From the NCBI RefSeq assembly GCF_003589595.1, contig NW_020654422.1, forward strand, positions 12,782,457 through 12,846,456: a stretch of DNA of 64,000 nt, written 5' to 3'. Source of the DNA: Hyposmocoma kahamanoa (Eukaryota; Arthropoda; Insecta; Lepidoptera; Cosmopterigidae). This document shows, in pieces, positions 44,736 through 56,989 of the stretch (positions within the stretch are counted from its first letter, which is position 1; each line of letters opens with the position of its first letter). The translations under genes and the position numbers were made by a program. The notes below the pieces were generated by a model. It did no database searches, was not told the DNA's origin, and saw only the letters and a list, made by a program, of their open reading frames with translations.

Positions 44736-44844
44736 TTGTTTACTGATTACATATTTTATAACTATCTTTTCGATTAAGTATTAACTTTGTGCAGTTCTGA
44801 AGCATTTTATAGGAAATTGATAATTGCTCAGATGAAGGGCAAGT

Positions 44845-45960
44845 TTATCAAATAATCTTTATTTCACAGGTAAGCAAAATTTCGCTTAAAATTGTCCTAT
44901 TGATTAAACTTTACAGCTCATTCGTAAGGCAGATTCCCCTAAGAAGAATGAACAAGGAACTCTAGGGGTTGCTCTTTGTAAATAAACATTAGTATACATG
45001 TATCAATTACAATATTTACTTCAAGCGTCATTGATCAAGACTATCTGCAAAAGCTAAACGGGTCACTACCACGGATAGTTTTTGTTTCACTGTAGTTTTA
45101 AGCCTCGTGAATGGCAAATTTTTAATATCAACCGAAATCTTTTTATATAATTTATATTTCATTATCAATGCCTCATAAGAGTCGATGCAACACCAAATGC
45201 CTTTGGTGGATTCCGCATAACAGTGAAAGTGTAGAATCAATCGCTTTGGAAAAAATATATAGTAAAATTGACTAGTAAATGGTGTGAAAATACGATTCCT
45301 AAAAATATTTCATGACAAAAAAAAACCACAAACTTATCTCGAAATTTTACAAGAAAACCGCTATATTCAATAGGTACTTTACATATACCAATGGTTATTT
45401 TTTATATCAACTGAACTAAATAGAACAGGTATAGTATACGATATACATTTTTGAAATAGCTTTGATTTCATTTGTAAAAAAAAAAATCTGAAATAAAGCC
45501 AGTGTCCCTGTCGCTCGACCCAAGAAAAATGAACCGTATTACTACGGGAAAACTTTGGTTATTTTTTACCAATGGTTATTTTTTATATCAACTGAACTAA
45601 ATAGAACAGGTACAGTATACGATATACATTTTTGAAATAGCTTTGATTTCATTTGTAAAAAAAAAAATTCTGAAATAAGGCCAGTGTCCCTGTCGCTCGA
45701 CCCAAGAAAAATGAACCGTATTACTACGGGAAAACTTTGGATCCCACTGAGGTAGTATCGACTCTTAAAGTAATTTGAGACTTTGTGAACACGACTGTCA
45801 CGAAGCCTGTTTATTTTTATTCCACGTGTTAATGTTATGTCTGTCACTATTTTTCATAAAAAAATACTATTCTTCTTAACATAAAGTATAATTTCATAAG
45901 CCTATTGTGACGCTAGTGTAAGAAATATATTTCTTTAAATTCTTTAAAATATTTGGGTTA
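44845..45960 (-). mobile_element. CR1-like LINE, copy C 3' end split by a family E insertion
   Basis: The 3' UTR and last ORF2 codons (44845-45165, with ISVDIKNLPFTRLKTTVKQK) and the preceding ORF2 segment (about 45750-45960, with DSRVHKVSNYFKS) flank about 580 bp of unrelated DNA. It lies head to tail next to copy B. Confidence 0.75.
45255..45740 (-). repeat. Family E repeat with a 181-bp tandem duplication
   Basis: Units at 45387-45558 and 45568-45740 are nearly identical (three or so differences), each running from ACCAATGGTTATTTTTTATA to GGGAAAACTTTGG. Inverted relative to the copy at 36740. Confidence 0.85.
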
Positions 45961-47100
45961 ACACGTTGACTTAGAACGACTATAGAAAATAATTGTCACA
46001 CAAAATTAATATATAATAATATATCAGGCAGATAGTCAGTATGGAAAGTGGAATTCAAAGTACACTTTACCTTTTACTGGTAAAAAGATCATAAAGCCTG
46101 TGAGGTTGTCCGGTCAGATGAAACGGATAATCTGTAGACTGAAAAAACCAAACGCAAATTGAAAAAGGCTTTTATTGACGAATGAATAAAGTAACGAAAA
46201 CTAAAAAAGATTTTATTCCCATAACATCAGAGTAATGCTAACGTATACCTACATACAGGTAAATGTGTTTACAAATATAAATTTATAAAATGAAATCAAG
46301 TAAAAGACAGGAAAATCAACAAGCGACCCTCCGGTTCACCCCACGAGCGATCCGTGGCATCTGTTCTGCGACGGTTCGGTGGTTGCGGCATATTGTACTC
46401 GTGGTTGAGGAATGTTGGGATGTTAATATATTTACATTTGGTTGCTTATATTTAAGAACGAAATAATGATGAAAAATATTACGATGAATGAGATGATAAA
46501 CTCCGATGAGTTATTCATTTCCTATGTCTTACAATCGTGAAAATCTAAGCATTCGATATTTCTATGGCTTATAACAAAATTTTGGACTTTAATTTTAAAA
46601 AATAATTTAAAAAATTACCAACAAACGCTCAATAAAAGTTGGTTTCGCAATATTTTTGCTTCATGTTAGTTACTTTTCAAGTTAACATACACGCTAAAAT
46701 GGTTTACATCCATACATACAAAAACTCACTTTTTCCTTCGTGGAGCTCCACTAAATATTTACCTCGCAAAAACACTCGCGGGTGGTTGATATAAGGGACA
46801 GGTGCAAAATTGGGAAGTCGGGCTTCGCCGTTATATCAAAACTAGTAAAGCTCCAGGCGACGCTTTGGGTTGTCCACACCTATAATAACATCAAACATTC
46901 TTTTGTCTGAGTAGTCTTTTATAGTCACTATAGATAATAACCGTATGAGAAAGAAAAAGTATTCCAATGCAATATTATTGTATGGTGTAAGTTTCTTGAT
47001 ACTTTACTTTAAAAGCGTATTTACAAAAGTGTCGTTGAACTCATTTTCAAATTATGTCGTCGTAAATACCTACAGCGATGGAAAACAGCAAACCTTTTCT
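45961..47100. other. Unassigned; GC-richer patch at 46320-46400
   Basis: The patch stays open in more than one frame (for example RFTPRAIRGICSATVRWLRH on the plus strand) but I recognise no protein. The rest is AT-rich. Confidence 0.3.
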
Positions 47101-47107
47101 TATATCA

Positions 47108-47368
47108 TGGTCCTAAATGACGGGACGAGCAGCTCAATAACAGCTGCAGTGCCAGTCAGAACATTAATCACAAAGATCTGAGGGGCACTGCCATTGGACC
47201 CGTCACCCTAAAACAAGTTGACGAGTCCCATGTGCTTGTAATTCCACCAGCACCCTTACCCTTTAAAACCGAGACGCAGTAGCAGACTTACATTATCGCT
47301 TGGCGGCAGAAATAGCTAAGGTGGCAGATATTCCCTGGACGAACTCTTTCACAAGGAGTTCGTCTAGG
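47108..47368 (-). repeat. R1 dispersed repeat
   Basis: Runs from CCTAAATGACGGGACGAGCA to the head TTCACAAGGAGTTCGTCTAG. The tail-side region is diverged. Confidence 0.7.
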
Positions 47369-47369
47369 T

Positions 47370-48350
47370 CCCTTTTTACCGCATATGTAATAAATATAGC
47401 TAAATGCACATTACATTCAACAAGAAATTGTTCTCATTCTCTTCTAATCGAAATACCTATACCTCAAAAGTTATAAAAATTTAAATTAAAATCAAAATAA
47501 CAAACGAACGAATATTATCTTAAAATTCCATATGGAAAAGGTAAAGATTTTTCCAAAGAATCCGTTGGAGATGACAATGATTTATCATTTATGGAAGTAT
47601 TATGAACACTTGAACGCGCTTCGGTCCCCCAATGCAAGGAATCTGAAATTCAATTATTTTCGAGCGATTTTGCTTCCTTGGATTTTGGAAATTTTTACGT
47701 GAACCGCAATTTATTCAGTATACGGTTGAATGATACGTTTTTCTGAATCGTGTCTTACATGGTTGTTTTATAAATTGATTTCATTTTGCCGCAGGTAAGT
47801 ACACGTCTAATGAAATTTTTCGAAAATTATAGTTGTGATGATATATGACAGCACTGGGCTGCTCAAGTCAATATAACTGAAAACAAGTCCCATGTAATAT
47901 CAGACAGAATACATTTTAGTTTACATGATCATAAGTACAAATTTAGGAATCTACAGTATCTTTAGATACTGGTTAGTGTAAACATTATTTGAATGGAGAT
48001 TGAAATTATTTTTCCTGATTCAAGGTAGGTAGAAGGTACTTGTTTCGCTAGTTTTGATATTCAAGATTTCTCACGATATTTTCGTTCAAAGTGATAATAA
48101 TAATGTCTAGCCAGAATGGCTACAACATAATGTTAGAACAATGGCTCGCAAAATCATCATTTTTTAAAATAAAGACAAAGTTAAGATAATGATGAATTTT
48201 AACTTTCGCAACAATTCGAAAACACTTCTGACATTGACAGAAAACTCTTGGTGAGTATTAAACCAAAGCCGTGACCTTAACATTATAAAGTTACTGATTC
48301 AAGTTATTTTCATATTATGTATGTATATATCGACTTCTTAGGTTTTCGCG
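47370..48350. other. Unassigned AT-rich DNA
   Basis: Nothing recognised. Confidence 0.35.
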
Positions 48351-48357
48351 ATTGTTA

Positions 48358-48514
48358 CATATAGGAAATGAAACTATATTTCCGGATTTAAATCGCGTAT
48401 ATTTGTTTTTTCAAACAAACCAATGTTCACCGCGAGCGTGGGACCTGTAAAGGGCTCGAAACGTTGGTTTGTTTCGGCTGGTCAATCCGGAAAAATAGTT
48501 TCATATCCTATATG
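48358..48514. mobile_element. Family H: 157-bp MITE with 31-bp inverted ends
   Basis: Arms at 48358-48388 and 48484-48514 agree at 29 of 31 positions and include ATGAAACTAT and TTCCGGATT. The interior holds GGGACCTGTAAAGGGCTCGA, shared with the copies at 8150 and 49745. Confidence 0.8.
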
Positions 48515-48696
48515 CATACATATAACCCAAGGGAAGTGTCAGTTTCGTAAGTAAGTATTTATTGCAATCTTTTACTACTTTTAACTGTATCCATTTACCA
48601 GAAAGATGCCTTGAAGATATTGCAACATAGCAAAAAGGATGCTTGACCATATCTTTTAATGTATATTTTATTTGTTATAAATCAATAAATATTGGA

Positions 48697-48905
48697 CAAC
48701 ATCGCTTACGTTGTTCTGATCTCAAAGTAAGTAACTAAAGCACTTGTGTTATGAAAATCGGAAACAATGACGGTACCACTAACATCCAGACCCGAGACAT
48801 TATAGAAAAGTTACTTTGCTACACTGACCTGGCCTGGGATCGAACCCGACCTCAGAGATGGCGACTTTTTGAAAACCGGTGTTCACCACTGAGCCGTCCT
48901 TACTA
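48697..48905 (-). repeat. Family C tRNA-derived SINE
   Basis: Minus-strand copy: head with GGACGGCTCAGTGGTGAACA, B-box GGTTCGATCCCAGG, then GGTACCGTCATTGTTTCCGA and ACTTACTTTGAGATCAGAAC. Confidence 0.75.
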
Positions 48906-49499
48906 TTAGTTGTTCTAGTTAGTATCCTTATAAGTAGAATTTCAACTTCGATGTGGCATTATTACAAAGTGTATGGCTTTAAATCCTTGACAGCTTGTCT
49001 TCCAGTATAAATCTTACGAAAAAAATAGTAGATTGCACGTAGCTGCATCAGCTACTCGCTGGATGCATTAAGAAATCGCTCTTTGTCTCAGTTCCGCTCT
49101 AAATAGAACCATCACTGAACGTTTTATATGCCGTTCTTTGCAGTTGTATTTGCTTTCTACCCTCTTCCGCTACCTTACGGTTTTTGTTTGGTTGTATATA
49201 TTTAAAAGCTAAATTGCAGTTTGCAATATTTTTGATTAGAAAGTGCAAAATAACAAGTCATAAATTATATTATCAATAAATAATTTTAACACTTAAATTT
49301 AGCGCGCTTTCGCACTATATTCGATTCGTATTCATTCTGAATCCCACTCTATACAAATCTAGAAAACTCGGACACAATTCGGATGTCACTTGTGCACTAC
49401 GTACGATTCAAATCCGTGGAAATACTAATATCGTTTGTATACCTAGAGATAAAATCATCGCTGTGACATTTCGTATTGTCATTTCTCGGATTCGGAACT
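48906..49499. other. Unassigned
   Basis: No element recognised. Confidence 0.35.
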
Positions 49500-49697
49500 G
49501 GGGGTCTACTCTCGATCTCCGTCCGACATCCGTCCGAAACAATTACTGTCAAATAAGTAATATTCGACAAAATTAAAGGACAAGTATCAAGTATGAAGCT
49601 TCATTCGCATCACGCGTCTTTTCGTTTGGTCAAGTATTGCTTATTTGGCAGTAATTGTTTCGGACGGATGTCAGACGGAGATCGAGAGTAGACCCCC
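49500..49697. mobile_element. 198-bp palindromic MITE, second copy
   Basis: Ends GGGGGTCTACTCTCGATCTC and its exact inverse; the arms continue to GAAACAATTACTG. No clear target duplication. Confidence 0.85.
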
Positions 49698-49744
49698 TGA
49701 TACGAATCGGATATAATGAGCAAACGCTGTAATGTATAAAATTT

Positions 49745-50025
49745 GACAATATTAGACATGACTGGTTGATTTCTTTGATGACTTATTCTTGTATCGAAAT
49801 CATACAGTTTATTATCGCGGCCCAGAACAGTCACGTTGATCACGTAAGCCGCCATGTTAAACAGTGCATGGGATGTGTTTGCCATGGTGGTAAAAGGATT
49901 TGGTTGATGACTAATATGATTTCAGTAAGACGTGACCATGGAATTTGTAAAGAGCCTGAAACTTTGGTTTGTTGGAAAAAATAAATATAGATACGTGGTT
50001 TCGATTCAAAAAAATATTTACATAC
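49745..50025 (+). repeat. Family H repeat, expanded copy
   Basis: TTAGACATGACTGGTTGA at the left and GTGACCATGGAATTTGTAAA, GAGCCTGAAACTTTGGTTTG, then AAATAAATATAGATACG at the right match the 8150 copy, with about 150 bp of extra DNA between them. Confidence 0.5.
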
Positions 50026-50097
50026 TCCTTATATAAACTTATTAATGTGTCTATATGAGTCATTGACTTACAAATATGAGTGAGGATTTTTTATACC

Positions 50098-50402
50098 TGT
50101 TTTTTTTACGATATTCAGTGACGGTACGAATAGTCGTGTACCTGGTGATAAACGACACGCCTATACATGAAAGTTGCCCCACTCAGAGCTTTTATTCGCA
50201 AAGATCTGAGGGGCACTGCCACTGCGCCCGTTACTCTGGGACTTAAGTTGACAAGTTCCATGTGCCTGTAGTTTCACCAGCACCCTTGCCCTTCAAAACC
50301 GGAATACAATTATGCTCACATTATCGCTTGGCGCTAGAAAAAGTAAGGTAAGAGTAGGTACTTTCCTGGATGAACACTTTTACAAGTAGCGCTACTGCTA
50401 CT
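50098..50402 (-). repeat. R1 dispersed repeat, full-length copy
   Basis: Runs from the T run at 50098 (ACGATATTCAGTGACGGTAC) to the head TTTACAAGTAGCGCTACTGC. Confidence 0.7.
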
Positions 50403-50409
50403 AATGCGA

Positions 50410-50815
50410 ACTTCAACTTTGATTTGAAGTCTTATCAATCGCCTGTAACCATATTTTCCCCTTCCATTCGTATTATGTTTGTACTTGCAAAAAATGATAC
50501 CTACTTAGCTCTTTTTTTAATACTATAATAGCTCTTCATAATATTCAACAATCATTGAAGCTTGACTACTCAACGTTTGTTTCACTAAAGTCTCCATTAG
50601 AAGCAATTTCATCATTTGCCTGTCACAGACCATTGAGACAAGTGAGTATTATAGTATAGTAGTTATAATAGAAGATGACCTGACAGTCAAATGAGGGTTT
50701 TTATAATGCCTTTTTCCAGTGGGTAATTGTTTTGTGACATAACATAGAGATAAGGATGCATATGGCATAATAATATAATAACACAAGCATGGTAACTTCA
50801 AACAAACACAGCGCA
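50410..50815. other. Unassigned AT-rich DNA
   Basis: Nothing recognised. Confidence 0.35.
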
Positions 50816-50819
50816 GCTT

Positions 50820-50935
50820 GAATGTGTACGCGCCCGCGTCGCGTCATGTACAGACGCACACATTTGCATAATCTCGCGGTGCACTCGAGTTGCACGGCGC
50901 GGGTCATCGCACGTGCCATTCATTATAGAATTGAA
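50820..50935. promoter_or_regulatory. CpG-rich patch with octamer and E-box words, possibly regulatory or a repeat
   Basis: In otherwise AT-rich DNA this patch holds ATTTGCAT (octamer), CTCGAG within GTGCACTCGAGTTGCAC, and CACGTG. Such words occur in enhancers and promoters, but the patch resembles the other GC-rich repeats at 12936 and 56762, so the call is weak. Confidence 0.2.
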
Positions 50936-53135
50936 GCGTTGGCTTGGTTTAAAAAATGTTATTTTATAGGTTATGGTTGTTTGAACAAGAGTGTCTCAAA
51001 TAGTCACATAATCTAAATCCGCAAAGCTGGCATAATAATATCAATATTTAAGTTCTGCATTTAATAAGGGTTATATATGTATATGTTATATGTATACCTT
51101 ATTTTTTCAAACTATGTTTGCAACTTGTAATAACAAAATAGTAATGTGACAACCCTACTGATTTCTAAATGTTTACGTCATACTACATTTGGATGAATTT
51201 CTAATGTACATGAAAAGATATACTTACTTATCCAAATGCGGATAACTACACTAAACGTCTGAAACGAAGGAATATCCTATTCTGTAATATATAAAGTTTG
51301 TATCACATATTCTACCGCCCAAGCAAGACATCTATATCTAAACAAGTACTATAAGATATCTTATAGAATTTAATTCCATTGTACATTTTAAGAGTTCAAA
51401 TTCCCTCAGGATATCTTGAAGAAGGTTTCTAGATAATTTAAAGTAAAAGTGGGTACTTTCTTAGTAGATCACAAGAGTGCTTTGAGAAATAATCTGTAGG
51501 TAGTGTTAAGAATCATTCTTATCTTTTTGATTGTCTACAAAACGCGATGTTTGTAAACCATTTTTTCTTTCGACAGTATTACAAAACCTTTTTATGGAGT
51601 GAAAGTTGAATGGTGAGCGTTTTATGCAATAAATAACCTTTCACACGTCATCCAAGATAAAAAACAATTTAAAAAATCCAATTTGTCGCAAAAAACGTTA
51701 TTCTGTATAATTATATGGAATGTGTTATATATGACTACAACAGTGGATAAACTGTACAAACTGTATGGGATAAACTAGACCACCTTCGTCCTCGAAAGAC
51801 CAACTCCAAGTTTTTGTAAAGACAGCGCACTGTTAATTGTTTGCATTATTATTTTTTGTATGACTCGTACTACATATTCGGCGGTGTGTGTAATTGCTCA
51901 CTATATTCGGACATTCGAGGCAACGTGCAGTAAAAATTATCGAAATTACAGATACTACTGATAATAGACACTACAACACTGAAAAATAAACGAAACGTTA
52001 CTAAACATTATAACAAAAGAGTTATAGAATATTTTTATAATATTGCTAAGGTCATAATAATTTTCGTCCCTTCGTTTCCAAATTCGATCAGAATAGAGAC
52101 AGTGTTGCCTAACGTATACATCATTAAATGTTAAATTTGGCCAAAAGAATGTACAAGGGCCGTACCAAGAAACTGAATGCATTATACAAAAGTGCGTTCG
52201 TTTGATATTCATGGCGTATTAACAAAGGATCACAAATGTATCGCAGCAAGTAAAAGCCTCAATGTTTCATTACAAACATGAGGCATATACTCGGTTGCTT
52301 ATTTGTTTTCTTGAAATTCATACAAAACCAAAATAATTGTTTTTAAAATATATTATGCATCTTCTGATTACAAAATCAGTTGCCCGTGGAAGGAAACGTC
52401 CCTGTTTACCCGTTTACCTACAGTTATGGTGCTTTTGCAGTTTATAATGGCACAATTGTGCACTTTTTGCTTTTTCGACTGGTGTTTATCTGCGATAATC
52501 GAGCGCCTTCTGAAGTGTAGTAGCGGCAAGTAAGCGAATTTCACTTACTTTGGGCACGCGAAGTACGTACACTTGCGGCGTCTATCTAGATATATGTCTG
52601 TCGTATCGAATGATGTGACATAATATAAAAGGTTCACCACCTCCACCAGATCTTTTAATATTCTTTACTTTATCCATTTTGCATGACCTCTAACAACGTC
52701 CAATAGAGTAAAAACCCTAATTATAGTATTATTTTTAATAAAATCTACTGAAGACGCGCTATAACGTGTTTGTCAATAAGTTTATACACTACAGAATGTC
52801 TGTAAAAGAAATATATATAGAATAAACTTAAGAACACTCGTTTTTAGAGTATTAACAGACTTTACTGGATATGTATGTACCATTTTTTTATTAAAAATAA
52901 TCAGTTGATCTACAGATGAACTTAAAATAAGGACTATAAGAGTAAATCTTAAGACAGATCACTCTTAATTAAGTTGTTTAGTATTAAGAAGGTTTTAAAG
53001 TTTTGACTTGAGTTAAATAAGTATATAAGAACAATTTCTTTTTTCTAAAACCATTTATAGAGAACTATTATCTAAACCTATACCATATTAAGACTGTTTA
53101 TAGATATAATAGTTTTGAGGCGTATAAAGTGTGCA
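50936..53135. other. Unassigned AT-rich DNA
   Basis: A TATAAAAGG word at about 52626 is not backed by an initiator or a coding frame. No repeats recognised. Confidence 0.35.
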
Positions 53136-53139
53136 CCTT

Positions 53140-53205
53140 GGGCACGAATCGAACCCGGAACCTCCGCATCTAGTGCTAACTGCTGGGTCACTAAATTTCA
53201 TATTA
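53140..53205 (-). repeat. tRNA-like SINE head fragment
   Basis: The minus strand has GGTTCCGGGTTCGATTCGTG, a B-box, preceded by a decayed A-box region; no cloverleaf can be completed. Confidence 0.45.
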
Positions 53206-53564
53206 ATTATTAAGATTTATTTATTAGAATTTAACCACAAGTTCTGAGTATTTTTAAAATAGAATAACATATCGAAAACGTAACTCTATGCTTGATTAGA
53301 CAACAGGTTTACAAACCGTGATTGTAATACTGTGGTTAAACTATGGATAAACGGAACTCTGCGCAAAAGTAGGTATCACTACCCTCTTGCTACGTATTAC
53401 ATTACAGAGGTATCGATCGATGATCACGACTCACGATCTTTAGTTAAATTCAACAATGTTAATGATGCTACTGGAAATCACAAAACACGCAGAAAATATA
53501 ATACGAGAAAGTTGTTTTATAATATTACTGTTTCATTTGTATTGTAAAATATAATAATTATAAC

Positions 53565-53870
53565 TTTAAAAAAAACGGACCTTAAAATTTTTGTGGAATT
53601 ACATATATTTGCCAAGTTTCATTTTAATCGGTTAACGGAAAGTAGGTGAAATTCAGTAAACTGGATACATCCCGTAATTCGCCATACTTAGAGGTGGAAT
53701 ATTTTCTTCAAGTTTGAATAGGATCACTACTGGGATATGGCTTTTTCAACAAAGAATAATCGAAATCGGTTCACAAATGTTAGAGTATTCGCGTTACACA
53801 AAGAAAAAAAAATTGACTAGCTCCTTATTTTTGTGAAGGCGGTTATAATAATAAAGGTTAAAAAAGGCCA
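53565..53870 (-). repeat. Family I dispersed repeat, inverted copy
   Basis: Starts AACGGACCTTAAAATTTTTG, TTGCCAAGTTTCATTTTAAT, then GAAATCGGTTCACAA, as in the 34933 copy but on the other strand and longer. Confidence 0.5.
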
Positions 53871-53879
53871 TTATATTAA

Positions 53880-54295
53880 ATATTGATTAGTTATTTTGAA
53901 TGTGCAATAGAGAATTATAAAATAGTTAATAAATAACAAACTCTTAAATATGGGTACTTCGTTAGTAATTTATTGTAAAAGTGATTATTACTATGCAAGT
54001 TTATTTGTAATACTTACATTGTAAAATAATGATGAGTTTTAATAAATACCACATCATGTTAAGGATCAATCCAAGTCAGTGTATTACAATAAACACATTT
54101 CAGTAAAACAAATAATGCGTATGCGCAACTTCCAAAAACCACATATTCATTAATAATAAACACAACCGTGCACAAAACCGTCTGAAAAATAAAATACTAT
54201 TTTGTAATAAAAACTTTCTCATTCAAAATTATCGTCGCAAAGTTTTGCTAAATTAACTAAATAACTTTACGTTTTACGTTTAAATACGTGAAGTT
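53880..54295. other. Unassigned AT-rich DNA
   Basis: Nothing recognised. Confidence 0.35.
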
Positions 54296-54299
54296 AACA

Positions 54300-54405
54300 A
54301 GTTACTGCGTCCCCTGCGTGTGTGGGGTTCGAACCCGGGTTGGAAACTAACCGACAAGCAACTGGCGTCCGGTAGCAGCGGACCATATCGGAAGCACTCG
54401 CCGTA
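54300..54405 (-). repeat. tRNA-like SINE head fragment
   Basis: The minus strand reads AACCCGGGTTCGAACCCCAC, a strong B-box, with no matching acceptor stem; probably a SINE remnant. Confidence 0.45.
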
Positions 54406-54985
54406 TTGTGTAGTTATTGGGTAATTTATTCTAATACTGCACTTAAGGATACACAGTACTATAGAGATCGTCTAGCGTACGTTAATAACAGTGCTTGGGA
54501 ACCGCATGAGTGCACACGTCACTCTCATTACGGGGCTGATGCTAAGGTCATGTAGATGTCCTTTACGGTTTAAGACGTCCTGTGGAGAATTTCACATCAA
54601 TTGATTATCACAAGCGAGTAAGTAGATATATGCCATAAGTAAAGTAGATGTGAATTATATTGTAATTACAATTCAACTCTACTTAACAAATTTTTCGTTC
54701 CGTCATATGTTTGAATTAAATGTAGTCAGATGTTAAAATTAAAAAAAATTGATATTAAGTTTATAATTATAAACTTTTTTATAAAAAAGAACCAACCCCA
54801 AAACTTTGTATAATTATTTCGATGCTGAAAAGGTAAAATGTCTGTGTGCATATGGAAAATATTACATGAGAGCGATTTAAAGTATTTTTGCTCTAATTTT
54901 ATTTGTCATACGGAAATGTTGAAACTTTCTAGTTCTCAACATAACATTTTAAATTAGAGTTATTATTATTTTTTCCTTTAAAAAA
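54406..54985. other. Unassigned
   Basis: No element recognised. Confidence 0.35.
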
Positions 54986-54989
54986 ATTA

Positions 54990-55065
54990 AATTCCTTTAA
55001 TTAAATTTTTATTGAATTGATATTCAATTATTTTTTGTGAAATTACTCCACTAGTTTGTTATAAA
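54990..55065 (-). repeat. Family D SINE tail
   Basis: Holds TATTGAATTGATATTCAATT and TGTGAAATTACTCCACTAGT only. Confidence 0.65.
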
Positions 55066-55189
55066 TTTAAATTCCTTTCTTGAATAATTTTCCAAGTGCA
55101 CGTTAGATGCGTAAAAATCACCTAAAATTTTAATATTTACTCTGATAGTCACCAAATTAAAAACATTAAGTATATAGACATCGCGAAAG

Positions 55190-55285
55190 GCTGCTATCTG
55201 ATAATATATGCGACAAGATGTAGACTGGGCTTAATGTTCACCTTTAGTGAGGCCTATGTCCGGCAGTGGACTATATATAAGACTA
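55190..55285 (+). repeat. RTE LINE or RTE-dependent SINE 3' end
   Basis: CACCTTTAGTGAGGCCTATG, TCCGGCAGTGGACTATAT matches the 3' end at 9250-9290 in layout; the TGATGA tail is decayed. Confidence 0.5.
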
Positions 55286-55479
55286 TTAATGATTATTGAT
55301 AAATATTGGAAAAGATATGATCATTTTTATTGAAACTGATAACCTTTAAAATGGTCAGAAGTTAAATTTAAATAGTTTATTGAGGGTAAGGTAACTTGCC
55401 ACCAGAATTATCATTTAGTCTATTGGAGCATCTATTTCTTCAGTAATTGTGCTTGTTTACAACAATGACAAATATGTCC

Positions 55480-55902
55480 CTAACTCCTAAAATATAGCAA
55501 ATGTAAATAGCAAGCGACATATTTACACAACACAATACAGATGGCAAACGCCCGGACAAAATGACCCTCATCCCTTGGAGTATCGGCACACACTTGCTCC
55601 ATTCCATCTCTTGCACACCGGTAAGAGGGCTGGCTCCGCAGCTGAGCTGCCGAAAAGAATAAACAGTAATAAGTGAACCAGGACCTCGGCTCCGACCACT
55701 TATTTACAGTCTTTAGAGACGATAACCCTGGCCCGTGGGGTCCCGGTGTCCTTAATTTGTACAAAATATGATCCAAAAAAATAATAGACTGTCTGGGAAA
55801 CACAAGGGCAGCTACCTCGCCCAACGCTGTATCATAGCCATACAAAGGAGAAACGCTGCCAGCATCTTGGGCACCTTGCCGGGGAGATACAATTTTATTC
55901 AT
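55480..55902 (-). other. 140-codon open frame of unknown nature, probably repeat-derived
   Basis: The GC-richer block is open on the minus strand (begins MNKIVSPRQGAQDAGSVSPL). The plus strand also has long coding-like runs (KGSYLAQRCIIAIQRRNAAS; ETITLARGVPVSLICTKYDP), broken by stops. Open frames on both strands with plus-strand breaks suggest a decayed transposon ORF on the plus strand more than a host gene. I do not recognise the family. Confidence 0.3.
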
Positions 55903-55904
55903 AT

Positions 55905-56750
55905 GATTTAATCCTAGTTTTACGTTCTAGTATTTAAGCTTTTATTGTACCTTATCTGTATATTATGAAAGTAAAATAGATTGAAATATTTAATACCTAT
56001 TATATAAGACATTTTTTATTATTAAAATTCACAGTGATACAAAATTTTGTATTCCAAAATGTTGTGTCACGAACCAAAACAAAGTATTTCATCATTATTA
56101 AACTCTAATAAAGTTCCATAACAGGCTTACAATTAGTATAAAATATAAGAGACTAAACTGAGTAAACTTGGTATTGTCTTCGCGATATCGCTTTCCGGCG
56201 ATTAGGGACTGAACTTGCTAATTTGCATTGTCGCTTTTGTAATGTGGATTCATTTGACAAATTTATTTTGCGTTTCGTTTTAGCCGTATGTTAATGAGAA
56301 AGGGTAGGATGTGGGCTACTAAGTCTACAAATTCGTATGCACAGTACATGTTTGATACTTCGTTAACAGCATATACAACTTTGTCACCGTATACGTGACT
56401 GTCGGTCGGACATTCTCAGCGATGGATAACTTATTCCAGACGATTTGTGTTTTTAAGAAATAAGGTGTTTAACATTTTAATGTACTTCCTCTTCCTGTAC
56501 CTATGGTCTTTACTATTAATTTCACCAACGTAAATGAAGCTATCAACGCAAAAGTGGTGTAACTCACATAACTTTTTTTTCTACAGTGTTATTTTTTTGT
56601 GTGTGTTTTTTTTAATGATACTATTATTTTATATTTGGATACCATTTTCATGTATAAAAAAAGAAATAATTAAGTATTTTTAAATGCAAGTATAAAATAA
56701 ATCCAATTACGTACTTTAATATCATTTAAAGTAACATTGCAGAAAAGAAA
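55905..56750. other. Unassigned AT-rich DNA
   Basis: Nothing recognised. Confidence 0.35.
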
Positions 56751-56761
56751 TTGAATGTGGT

Positions 56762-56985
56762 TTAGGGTGCGTACAGATTTGGTGAATACGCTGCGAACGC
56801 GCTGCTCGCGAACCGCATGCGCACACTGTGAGAAGATCGCACAGCGTAATGCTTGTGTGCAGCTTGCGAGCTATTTACAAACAGGCGCATTTGCGCACTG
56901 TACCATTTTTGTGTATACACGTAAAAATGGTGTAGTGCGCGCATTATACCATTTTTGCGCTGACAGCTTCTAATAAATTCGATGG
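56762..56985. repeat. GC-rich repeat with a large imperfect palindrome
   Basis: Starts TTAGGGTGCGTACAGATTTG. At 56892-56940 GCGCACTGTACCATTTTT is mirrored by AAAAATGGTGTAGTGCGC around TGTATACACG, and a third ACCATTTTTGCGC follows. Overlapping frames on both strands are by-products. Confidence 0.55.
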
Positions 56986-56989
56986 TTCG

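Larger units (their letters stand above)
39050..44740 (-). mobile_element. CR1/Jockey-like LINE, copy B, with three nested insertions
   Basis: Minus-strand LINE with a two-ORF layout. The 3' UTR (39050-39665) is split by a family D SINE. ORF2's tail is at 39666-40335, a family A SINE sits at 40335-40547, a TTAA-flanked MITE at 40605-41211, the reverse transcriptase at 41217-41850, the endonuclease at about 42500-43280, and ORF1 at 43381-44735. Removing the insertions restores the order seen in copy A. Several frameshifts and a deletion in the RT show that it is inactive. Confidence 0.9.

Noticed and set aside
52600..52680. Candidate core promoter around TATAAAAGG
   Set aside because: No initiator at the expected distance and no downstream coding or transcript signal.
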